From Chryseobacterium culicis (GTDB taxonomy: Bacteria > Bacteroidota > Bacteroidia > Flavobacteriales > Weeksellaceae): a stretch of DNA of 64,000 bases. Below the pieces are notes generated by a model. The model did no database searches. It had not been told where the DNA came from and worked only from the letters and a program-made list of their open reading frames with translations. Positions 57,074-64,000 of this stretch are shown one piece after another. How positions within the stretch are numbered: position 1 is the stretch's first letter; each line of letters begins with the position of its first letter. The stretch lies in the NCBI RefSeq assembly GCF_002979755.1, contig NZ_PCPP01000001.1, positions 652,665 through 716,664 on the forward strand. The letters are read 5' to 3'. A program made the translations under genes and the position numbers.

Positions 57074-59527
57074 TTATGAAAGATCACTTATATTAGATAG
57101 TTTCAACATTCTTCTAATCCTTGCATCCAATCCTTCACTCGAAAGAGTTTGTCTCAGACTGTCTACTTTGATTGGGAAGCTGAGCGGGGTAAAAGAACGG
57201 GAATGTTTTAGAATAACTTCAGATTTTTCAATCCTTTTAAAAGCTTCTACAAGCCGTTGTTCCTGAAGCTGCATGTTAAAAACTTCGGTATAGGCCTGCT
57301 TTATTAAAAAATGATTGGGATCATGGTCTTCCAGAACTTTGAAAATCAATCCGGCAGAGCTTTGTAATGATTTGTTGGAGCGCTGCTGTCCTGCATAATT
57401 TTGAATCACCATTCCTGAAATTACGGCAATATCACGGAATTTTCGTCTTGCCATTTCTGCAGAATTAATACTTGCAATCACATCGTTCATCAGATTGTCC
57501 CGGGTAAGAATCTGTTTCAGGTTTTCTTCATTTAGCGGGATTTCTTTGTCACTGAACAACTCAAATCCGTAATCATTCATCGCCATAGAAAAGGAAATAG
57601 GCGCAAGCTTTGAAATCCTGTAGGCAATCAGAGCCGCCATTACTTCATGTACCAAGCGTCCTTCAAAAGGATATATGAACAAATGATAGCCTTCACGGTT
57701 TTTAATCATTTCAACAAGAAATTCATTTTCTTTGGGAATATGGGAATTTGCTTCCTGATTGATCAATAGAGGATGCAGAAATTTGAGTTCCTTTTCTGAA
57801 GCTTTTGGATTTAAAGCATGTGAAAGTTTTTCTCTTAAAAAATACCCTAAATTAGAGCTTAGTGGCAATCTTCCGCCCAGATAACTGGGTACTAAAGCCC
57901 TTCCTTTAGCCGCTCTTACATACACGGTCATATCTTTGATCATTGCAACTTCAAGTGTACGTCCGGCTAAAATGAATTTCTCCTCTTTCTTTAGTTTTGA
58001 AATAAAATATTCTTCGACCATTCCGATATAACCTCCGGAAATAAATTTCACCTTCAGCATTGCATCACTTACAATAACCCCCATATTCATCCTGTGAAGC
58101 ATTGCTATTTTTCTTGAAGTAACTTTATAAAGGCCGTCTTCCATAATGACTATTTTATGGAATTCTTCATAGCTTTTCAACACACTGCCGCCAATGGTAA
58201 GAAATTCCAGAATGCTTTGCCACTCTTCATCCAACATTTCCTGAAAAGCATATACTTTTTTGATTCTTTCATGTAGTTCATCAGGATAAAAACCATCACC
58301 AACCGCCAATGTCATCAGAAACTGCACCAAAACATCAAAACATAAAACCTGTGGTTCTCTGGGTTCAACGACTTTTTGTTTTACGGCTTCTTTTAGAGCA
58401 GAAACTTCAATCAGTTCCAAAGAATGGGTCGGGACACAATAAATTCTTGAAGTTTCAAAAGGGGAGTGACCACTCCGTCCGGCTCTTTGAAGGAAACGGG
58501 CGACTCCTTTGGCGGATCCTATTTGAATAACGGTGTCAACAGGTTTAAAGTCAATGCCAAGATCGAGAGATGATGTGGATACCACAGCCTTTAATTTACC
58601 GGAACTTAGATTTTCCTCAATCCAGATTCTCAAATGGGCATCGATAGAACTGTGATGGATGGCGATCTGTCCGGCAAAATCGGGGTGAGCATCCAGCAGA
58701 AGCTGGTACCACATTTCGCTCTGGCTTCTGGTATTCGTAAATACAATGGTAGACTTTGAATCCAAAATAATCGGGACTACTTTATCTGCAAGCTTATTTC
58801 CAAGATGTCCTGCCCAGGGTAATATTTCAATTTCGTCCGGAAAAACAGGAAGAATATCTATCTTTTTATGCTCTTTAGCTGTAATTTTTGTCTTTTTACC
58901 ATCATAGGGAATAAGAACATCCATGGCCTCATCCAGATTTCCGATGGTGGCTGTAATTCCCCATATTTTAATTTTCGGAACGTATTTTCTAAGCTGTGAA
59001 ATGCCGAGTTCTACCATCACCCCTCGTTTTGAACCGAGTAATTCATGCCATTCGTCCACAGCGATACATTTCATATCCCTGAAAAAAGCTTCATTATTTT
59101 TCTGAGCCAGCAGCAAATGGAGACTTTCGGGGGTTACCACCAGAATTTCAGGCATTTTTTTAACCTGCTGCTGTCTTACTTTTGGATCAGTATCTCCGTT
59201 TCTTACTCCTACAGCCCAATCGAGTCCTATTTCATCCATTGCTTCCTGCATGGCTTTAGCGATGTCTTTGGACAGAGAACGAAGCGGTGTTATCCAGATC
59301 ATTTTCAGTCCTTTTTTATATTGATCAGGATGATTCAGGAAGTTAGAAATTAATGCTAAAAAAACAGAGAACGTTTTTCCAAAACCGGTAGGAGCAACTA
59401 CCATTCCGCTGTATCCGCTTTCAAATTTCTTCCAGGTTTCTATCTGAAATTTAAAAGGTTCAATACCTTTATCGATCATCCATTGCTGAATGATCTTAAA
59501 TCCGTTGGTATGTTCGAATGCTGCCAA
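57074..59527 (-). CDS. Ligase-associated DEXH-box helicase (Lhr-like)
   Basis: An 817-aa superfamily 2 helicase of the Lhr-like group that accompanies ATP-dependent ligases. Motifs: Walker A VVAPTGFGKTF near residue 40, DEWHEL (DEXH) near 153, GITATIGNLDEA near 190, VSTSSLDLGIDFKP near 319, and QRAGRSGHSP near 341. The C-terminal half is a winged-helix/Lhr core. Proposed to remodel damaged DNA with the ligase and nucleases next door. Confidence 0.94.
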   Translation of the reverse strand: MAAFEHTNGFKIIQQWMIDKGIEPFKFQIETWKKFESGYSGMVVAPTGFGKTFSVFLALISNFLNHPDQYKKGLKMIWITPLRSLSKDIAKAMQEAMDEIGLDWAVGVRNGDTDPKVRQQQVKKMPEILVVTPESLHLLLAQKNNEAFFRDMKCIAVDEWHELLGSKRGVMVELGISQLRKYVPKIKIWGITATIGNLDEAMDVLIPYDGKKTKITAKEHKKIDILPVFPDEIEILPWAGHLGNKLADKVVPIILDSKSTIVFTNTRSQSEMWYQLLLDAHPDFAGQIAIHHSSIDAHLRIWIEENLSSGKLKAVVSTSSLDLGIDFKPVDTVIQIGSAKGVARFLQRAGRSGHSPFETSRIYCVPTHSLELIEVSALKEAVKQKVVEPREPQVLCFDVLVQFLMTLAVGDGFYPDELHERIKKVYAFQEMLDEEWQSILEFLTIGGSVLKSYEEFHKIVIMEDGLYKVTSRKIAMLHRMNMGVIVSDAMLKVKFISGGYIGMVEEYFISKLKKEEKFILAGRTLEVAMIKDMTVYVRAAKGRALVPSYLGGRLPLSSNLGYFLREKLSHALNPKASEKELKFLHPLLINQEANSHIPKENEFLVEMIKNREGYHLFIYPFEGRLVHEVMAALIAYRISKLAPISFSMAMNDYGFELFSDKEIPLNEENLKQILTRDNLMNDVIASINSAEMARRKFRDIAVISGMVIQNYAGQQRSNKSLQSSAGLIFKVLEDHDPNHFLIKQAYTEVFNMQLQEQRLVEAFKRIEKSEVILKHSRSFTPLSFPIKVDSLRQTLSSEGLDARIRRMLKLSNISDLS

Positions 59528-59673
59528 ATCTATTTTAATTTAATTTTAACGCAAAAGACGCTAAGGGTTTATATTGGTTTCATTTTTTTTGTTCGCAATG
59601 GCGTTTCACTCAGCAAAGACAACATTTCATAATAGCTGAACACGGTGCCTTTACGATCATTGCTCTAAAAATA
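59528..59673. other. Gap inside the repair cluster
   Basis: 146 bp without a gene. The block AACGCAAAAGACGCTAAGG (59553-59571) followed later by GGCGTTT and CAGCAAAGAC resembles one of the dispersed flavobacterial repeats, but no perfect inverted ends are present. Confidence 0.4.
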
Positions 59674-61254
59674 TTATTGTATTAATTTTTTAATCTCTTC
59701 CAAATCATCAATTTCATCCACGGTTTTATCTTTCCGCCATCTTACAATTCTGGGAAACCGGAGTGCAACACCACTTTTATGGCGGTTGCTGAAACCAATG
59801 CCTTCAAATGCGATTTCAAAAACAAGTTCTGCTTTTACGGTTCTCACAGGTCCGAATTTCTCAATGGCATTTTTAGTAACAAACCTGCTCACTTCCATAA
59901 TTTCTTTATCCGTTAATCCAGAATAGGCTTTGGCAATGGTGACCAAAGTATCTCCGTTTTTCACAGCAAAAGTATAATCCGTATAATAAGCGCTTCGTCT
60001 GCCACTGCCTTTTTGGGCGTAGATCAGGGCTGCATCAATAGTAAACGGATTGATTTTCCACTTCCACCAGTCACCTTTTTTCCGGCCGGAATGATAGGGT
60101 GAGTTTTTTTGTTTTAACATCAATCCTTCACTGTTTACTGTCCTTGAATTTTCACGAAGCGAATCCAGTTCTTCCCATTGTTCAAAGTCCAGATTTTTAG
60201 AGATACTGATATTCTGAGGATTTTCATTCAGTAATAACTCTTCAAGTAAAGCTCTTCTCGCAGAGATTGGTTTTTCCCTCAAATCATTATCTTCAAGTTC
60301 CAGTAAGTCATAGGCAAAGACTTCTATCGGGATTTCCGACAGCATTTTTTTAGTTAAAGTTTTTCTGTTTAATCTTTTTTGTAATTCATTAAAATTTAAA
60401 ACTTTACCATCTTTTACCGCAAGTATTTCTCCATCTATAACAAAGCTGCCTTTCATTGCTTTTACGACCTCTGTAATCTCAGGAAACTGCTCGGTAATAA
60501 GTTCTTCTCCTCTTGACCAGATAAAGACTTCATCGTTTCTCCGGATGATCTGTCCGCGTATTCCGTCCCATTTATATTCTACCAGCCATTCGTCCGGATT
60601 TCCCAGTTCCTGAGTTTCTTTTTCCAAAGGATAAGCAAGACAGAAAGGATAAGGTTTTGAATTGTCAGGATTCACATTTTCAGCATCAATAAGTTCTTTG
60701 AAAGAAACTTCATCAGGCAACCATTTTCCCATTAAACTGTGCATGAGCGCACTAGATTCCTGCCCGGAAAATTTTGTCAGTGCATTGATTAAGGTTTTAT
60801 CTGAAACCCCGATTCTGAAGCTTCCGCCAATTAATTTATTGAAAATCAAACGTTCTGTGTAATCCAGACCATTCCATGACTGTAATACAAATTCTTTCTT
60901 TTCAATATCTGTTTTGCCTTTAAGATTGACAATATCGTTCATCCATTCTGATAAGGAGCGCTCTATTTTTTCCTCCGGAGGCGGAAGAATTAATGATAAT
61001 GTTTCCCCAAGATCTCCTACAGAAGAATAGGATTCCTGGAATAGCCAATATGGCAGCTTTGTGATTTCCAGCGCCCATTCTTTCATGTAATTGGTATTGA
61101 CATTTCTCTTAGGTCTTTTTCCGGTAAATAAGGCGATAAACCATACTTTATCTTCATCGGGAGCGCGTTCCAGATAATCAATGATAGCATCAATTTTAGC
61201 ATTGGTTTTGTTGGTGGTTTCCAAAGCGTTGATAAGATCTGCAAAATGTCTCAT
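59674..61254 (-). CDS. ATP-dependent DNA ligase
   Basis: A 526-aa single-polypeptide ligase: N-terminal DNA-binding domain (about 1-200), nucleotidyltransferase domain with the ligase motif I Lys in VEYKWDGIRGQ near residue 228, motif FVIDGEILA near 272, motif IV/V GLMLKQKNSPYHSGRKKGDWWKWK near 377-400, and an OB domain with FRFPRIVRWRKDK-like motif VI near 503. It is the 'ligase-associated' type that seals ends made by the partner nucleases. Its start overlaps the exonuclease stop by 4 nt. Confidence 0.95.
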   Translation of the reverse strand: MRHFADLINALETTNKTNAKIDAIIDYLERAPDEDKVWFIALFTGKRPKRNVNTNYMKEWALEITKLPYWLFQESYSSVGDLGETLSLILPPPEEKIERSLSEWMNDIVNLKGKTDIEKKEFVLQSWNGLDYTERLIFNKLIGGSFRIGVSDKTLINALTKFSGQESSALMHSLMGKWLPDEVSFKELIDAENVNPDNSKPYPFCLAYPLEKETQELGNPDEWLVEYKWDGIRGQIIRRNDEVFIWSRGEELITEQFPEITEVVKAMKGSFVIDGEILAVKDGKVLNFNELQKRLNRKTLTKKMLSEIPIEVFAYDLLELEDNDLREKPISARRALLEELLLNENPQNISISKNLDFEQWEELDSLRENSRTVNSEGLMLKQKNSPYHSGRKKGDWWKWKINPFTIDAALIYAQKGSGRRSAYYTDYTFAVKNGDTLVTIAKAYSGLTDKEIMEVSRFVTKNAIEKFGPVRTVKAELVFEIAFEGIGFSNRHKSGVALRFPRIVRWRKDKTVDEIDDLEEIKKLIQ

Positions 61255-62273
61255 GATTCAGGATTTTCAGTGATTTCTTTTTCAGATTCCTCTTCATCTT
61301 CTCCAAATAATGTTTCTACAACATCAGCTTTTACGCCTATTTCATTCAGATATTTTGAAAATACTTCTGTCTGGCCGTGGGTAACATGCACAATTTCGGC
61401 TTCCGTAGCTTTTACAGTCTGCAATAATCCTTTCCAGTCTGCATGGTCACTCATCGCGAATCCAGCATCTGCACTTCGCCATCTTCTGGCACCACGAACC
61501 TGCATCCAGCCTGAGCATATTGCAGTAGCCGGATCAGGTATTTTTTTGATGATATTGCTGTCGAGTAAAGCAGGAGGAACAATAACAATTTCATGTTCCA
61601 TCTCTTTTGGACGCTCTCTGAAGTCTGCGATAGTATAGTCCGGAAGGTCGATTCCTACTGTTTCAAAGGCTTCATTCAATTTTCCGATGGAGTAGTGTAC
61701 ATATATTTTTCCCAATTCTTCCACTGCTTTCATAATACGCTGGGCTTTCCCTAAAGAATAGCCTATAAAAACAGAGGTTTTATGATTTTCTTTATTCTTC
61801 AGTACCCAGTTTTGGAGTTTTTTATTTAAATCCGGAACTTCAAGCCAGTTATAAATAGGCAGGCCAAAGGTACTTTCTGTCACAAACTCATTGCATTTTA
61901 CAAGCTCAAAAGGAGTGCTCAATCCATCATTCTGAACTTTGTAATCTCCTGAAATTACGGTCACATATCCTTTATATTCGAGTTTTATCTGTGCAGAACC
62001 AATAATATGTCCGGCGGGGTGAAGGGAAAGTTTTACTCCATTGATGGTAATAACTTCTCCATATTCTACACTTTGGCATTCGATATCGGGTCCGATTCTT
62101 TGATGGAGAATAGGTTTTGTAAAATGATGACAAAGGTATTTTTTCATTCCCCAGCGGGCATGATCAGCATGGCCATGGGTGATAACCGCCAGGTCTACAG
62201 GTCTCCAGGGATCAATGTAGAATTTTCCCTGTGGACAATAAATTCCTTTTTTTGTAAATGTGATTAATTTCAA
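61251..62273 (-). CDS. Ligase-associated MBL-fold exonuclease
   Basis: A 340-aa metallo-beta-lactamase/beta-CASP-like nuclease. Metal ligands in VITHGHADHARWG near residue 31-43 (HxHxDH), HPAGHIIGSAQ near 85, and MSDHADWKGLL near 274. In the ligase-associated DNA damage response set it is named as the exonuclease. First gene in transcription order: exonuclease-ligase-helicase-gpmA-pdeM. Confidence 0.94.
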   Translation of the reverse strand: MKLITFTKKGIYCPQGKFYIDPWRPVDLAVITHGHADHARWGMKKYLCHHFTKPILHQRIGPDIECQSVEYGEVITINGVKLSLHPAGHIIGSAQIKLEYKGYVTVISGDYKVQNDGLSTPFELVKCNEFVTESTFGLPIYNWLEVPDLNKKLQNWVLKNKENHKTSVFIGYSLGKAQRIMKAVEELGKIYVHYSIGKLNEAFETVGIDLPDYTIADFRERPKEMEHEIVIVPPALLDSNIIKKIPDPATAICSGWMQVRGARRWRSADAGFAMSDHADWKGLLQTVKATEAEIVHVTHGQTEVFSKYLNEIGVKADVVETLFGEDEEESEKEITENPES

Positions 62274-62487
62274 TGGTGTGACTGGTTTTATGAGATAAGC
62301 TTCAAAAACTTAACCAATTTACAATAAACTGTTTATTTTTTATTATCATTCAAATCTGAAATCTGACTTTCATGGTTCTTTAATAATAGTTTTTTTTGAA
62401 CTTTTCAGCAATATAAAAATGAACTTCCAGGCAATATTATCCTTTTGGAAATCTTTGAAATTTGTACCAACATTAAAAAAGAATACA

Positions 62488-63276
62488 ATGAGTAAAACAA
62501 TTTTAATTACAGGTGCAGCAAGTGGATTCGGAAAGATTGCTGCTTTTGAGCTTGCTAAAAAAGGACATAAGGTAATTGCCACTACACAGGTTTATCCTCA
62601 GATGAGTGATGTAATCCGCGAAGCTAAAGAACAGGGAATTGATCTTATAGTGGATAAACTGGACGTTACCAGCCAAAGGGATATTGATTATATTCTGAAG
62701 AAATATGAAATAGATATTTTAATCAGCAATGCCGGAATTATGGAAGGCGGTCCAATTGCTGAGCAGCCGGTGGACATTATCCGCTCTATGTTTGAAGTGA
62801 ATGTGTTTGGTGCATTGAATCTTGCCCAGGGTTTCATCAAAAAGTTTGTCGAAAAAAGAAGGGGTAAGATTGTTTTCACTTCATCAATGGGAGGTTTATG
62901 GACAGTTCCTTATGTGGCTGCCTACTGTTCTTCCAAGCATGCGTTGGAATCTATTGCTGAAGGATTAAAGACAGAGCTTGCTCCATTTAATATCAAAATT
63001 GCAACTTGCAATCCAGGGGTATTTGGAACAGGATTTAATGACAGGGGAGTAGATTCTATTTTTCATTGGTATGACCCGAAAATCAATTTCACTCCGGAAT
63101 CTGCTTTTGACGGAGCCGCAGAATCTTTGGCTCATCAGCTTGATCCACAGTCTATGGCTGAAGTGATTGTAAATGTAGCTTTAGACGAAGACAGTCATTT
63201 CAGAAATGTACATCCAAAGGAAACTGAAGAGTTTGTAAAACAGCTTCAGGCAGATGCCTGGACAGCAAAAAGTTAA
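62488..63276 (+). CDS. Short-chain dehydrogenase/reductase
   Basis: A 262-aa SDR: NAD(P)-binding ITGAASGFGKIAAFELAKKG near residue 6 (TGxxxGxG), ISNAGIMEGG near 80, catalytic YxxxK as YVAAYCSSKHALE near 145-149. Start at 62488 (MSKTIL) is used; an upstream in-frame ATG at 62419 extends into A/T-rich leader. It is probably co-transcribed with the GlcG-like gene 5 nt downstream and the AraC gene after it. Substrate unknown. Confidence 0.93.
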   Translation: MSKTILITGAASGFGKIAAFELAKKGHKVIATTQVYPQMSDVIREAKEQGIDLIVDKLDVTSQRDIDYILKKYEIDILISNAGIMEGGPIAEQPVDIIRSMFEVNVFGALNLAQGFIKKFVEKRRGKIVFTSSMGGLWTVPYVAAYCSSKHALESIAEGLKTELAPFNIKIATCNPGVFGTGFNDRGVDSIFHWYDPKINFTPESAFDGAAESLAHQLDPQSMAEVIVNVALDEDSHFRNVHPKETEEFVKQLQADAWTAKS

Positions 63277-63280
63277 TACC

Positions 63281-63682
63281 ATGGAACTGAATTATAAAAC
63301 TGCAGAAAAGGTTTTAAATGCAGCAAAAGAAAGGGCATTATCTATGAATATTCCCGTGAGTATTGCCGTGGTGGATTCCGGGGGACATCTTGTTGCGCTG
63401 GCAAGGCTGGATAGTGTATATGGAGTGATTGATTTTGCTGTTAAAAAAGCAAAGACAGCTGCTATGTTCGGAGTAAATAGTGATGTAATGGGAAGTATAA
63501 TCTCAGAAGCCGGTTTTCATGGCTATGGAATGCTGAATTCAAATGAAGGACTGCTGACTATTGCAGGCGGTGTTGTTCTTAAGGATGCAGAAGGAAAGAC
63601 CATTGGTGCTATAGGCTCTTCAGGAGGAACCCCCGAGCAGGATAAAGAAATTGCAGCGGCAGGAGCTCATGCTATTGCTTAA
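63281..63682 (+). CDS. GlcG/HbpS-like heme-binding-family protein
   Basis: A 133-aa GlcG/HbpS-family protein (Roadblock-like fold): MELNYKTAEKVLNAAKERA (1-19), VSIAVVDSGGHLVALARLD near 27, FAVKKAKTAAMFG near 52, GVVLKDAEGKTIGAIGSSGGTPEQDKEIAAAGA near 96-128. Start at 63281 is used, not the ATG at 63254, which would overlap the SDR end. Some members bind heme; others are of unknown role. No signal peptide. Confidence 0.9.
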   Translation: MELNYKTAEKVLNAAKERALSMNIPVSIAVVDSGGHLVALARLDSVYGVIDFAVKKAKTAAMFGVNSDVMGSIISEAGFHGYGMLNSNEGLLTIAGGVVLKDAEGKTIGAIGSSGGTPEQDKEIAAAGAHAIA

Positions 63683-63697
63683 ATTTCAGATATTTGT

Positions 63698-64000
63698 ATG
63701 ATGGAAAATACTTCTGAGATTATATTTGATAAACTCGTTTATTCATGTGCTTTTGAATCTTACAGAGGCTATGAGGAATTTATTCCGGACCATTTTCTGG
63801 GATTTCAGATATCCGGGGAAACGCATGCTTTTCATGAACAGGGTAAAACGGTGATCAAAGAAAATACAGTGGTTCTGGTAAGGAAAAATCAACTGATCAG
63901 AACGATTAAATATCCTTCAGACAATGAAAAATATCAGTTTGTTTCTATCACCCTTGACGATGAAACCCTGAGACAATATGCCACAGAAAACAAAATAGTT
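63698..64000 (+). CDS. AraC-family regulator 3, cut by window end
   Basis: The first 101 residues of a protein beginning MMENTSEIIFDKLVYSCAFE. It contains the cupin-like N-terminal sensor of a short AraC-family regulator (FLGFQISGETHAFHEQGKTVIKENTVVLVRKNQLIRT). The HTH part lies beyond 64000, so the call depends on N-terminal resemblance only. It follows the GlcG-like gene by 15 nt and could regulate the SDR-GlcG unit. Confidence 0.7.
   Translation, partial: MMENTSEIIFDKLVYSCAFESYRGYEEFIPDHFLGFQISGETHAFHEQGKTVIKENTVVLVRKNQLIRTIKYPSDNEKYQFVSITLDDETLRQYATENKIV

Noticed and set aside
1..64000. tRNA, rRNA, prophage, integron or insertion sequence.
   Set aside because: No cloverleaf-like or rRNA sequence, no integrase, transposase or phage gene seen on either strand; a tRNAscan or Rfam search would settle small RNA genes.

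Overview
The window is a 64 kb piece of chromosome from a flavobacterium of the Chryseobacterium/Elizabethkingia type (Weeksellaceae, Bacteroidota). Evidence: low G+C; no Shine-Dalgarno sites; many promoters with the Bacteroidota -7 element TAnnTTTG close to the start codon; two type IX secretion (T9SS) cargo proteins; lipoproteins; a bacillithiol-type operon; and several classes of short palindromic intergenic repeats. I saw no rRNA, tRNA, CRISPR array, prophage, transposase or plasmid gene. Almost all of the window is ordinary chromosomal coding sequence.

Layout. 1-5.1 kb: thrS, an M19 dipeptidase, a folded palindromic repeat and a large helical protein of unknown function. 5.2-9.7 kb: leucine operon leuA-leuC-leuD-leuB, with a short-form LeuA and a dispersed palindromic repeat between leuC and leuD. 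9.8-13.8 kb: small cell-envelope and hypothetical genes, including a MazG-like/thioredoxin/DUF4230 operon and a surface lipoprotein with a TNT-type NAD glycohydrolase-like domain followed by a small cysteine-rich protein. 14.2-21.3 kb: a secreted reprolysin-like metallopeptidase, DinB, acyl-CoA dehydrogenase and a secreted endonuclease I, the first and last with T9SS tails. 21.4-25.4 kb: a structured RNA candidate, satD-DUF3307 behind three evenly spaced palindromes, purC and purF. 25.5-31.1 kb: a glycerophosphodiesterase and five tandem outer-membrane beta-barrel paralogues. 31.3-38 kb: aroB, an RluB-type pseudouridine synthase, nicotinamidase, DEAD-box helicase and a translationally coupled thiol-stress operon (two DinB-fold proteins, YtxJ, Crp/Fnr). 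38-46.4 kb: MocR regulator/EamA exporter, lipoprotein, two tandem Crp/Fnr regulators with small unknown genes, CinA, and AraC divergent from an exported flavodoxin-RidA fusion. 46.4-55.5 kb: MocR/cupin/DHDPS-like genes, PNPOx-like protein, AraC, nitrilase, a TetR-controlled membrane trio ending in a rhodanese gene without a normal start, and an MFS exporter. 55.6-62.3 kb: the ligase-associated DNA repair cluster (PdeM, DEXH helicase, DNA ligase, MBL exonuclease) with gpmA embedded. 62.4-64 kb: SDR, GlcG/HbpS-like protein and an AraC gene cut by the window end.

The least ordinary signals are regulatory. (1) All five beta-barrel genes, plus one site with no gene behind it, carry a TGGCA-N5-TTTG element with sigma-54 (-24/-12) spacing. 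The gene-less site is followed by a strong terminator, which predicts a small RNA of about 230-260 nt or the remains of a deleted paralogue. (2) Three 20-bp palindromes of form TATAAG-N8-CTTATA repeat every 29 bp in front of satD, and the last overlaps its promoter. (3) TGAC-type Crp/Fnr palindromes lie about 41 bp upstream of the predicted starts of a lipoprotein gene and of a small-gene operon next to two Crp/Fnr genes. (4) A palindrome overlaps the promoter of the membrane trio next to a tetR gene. The best candidates for undescribed protein biology are the TNT-like lipoprotein with its small partner, the exported flavodoxin-RidA fusion, and the rhodanese-like protein with ATA in place of ATG and Ser in place of the catalytic Cys.
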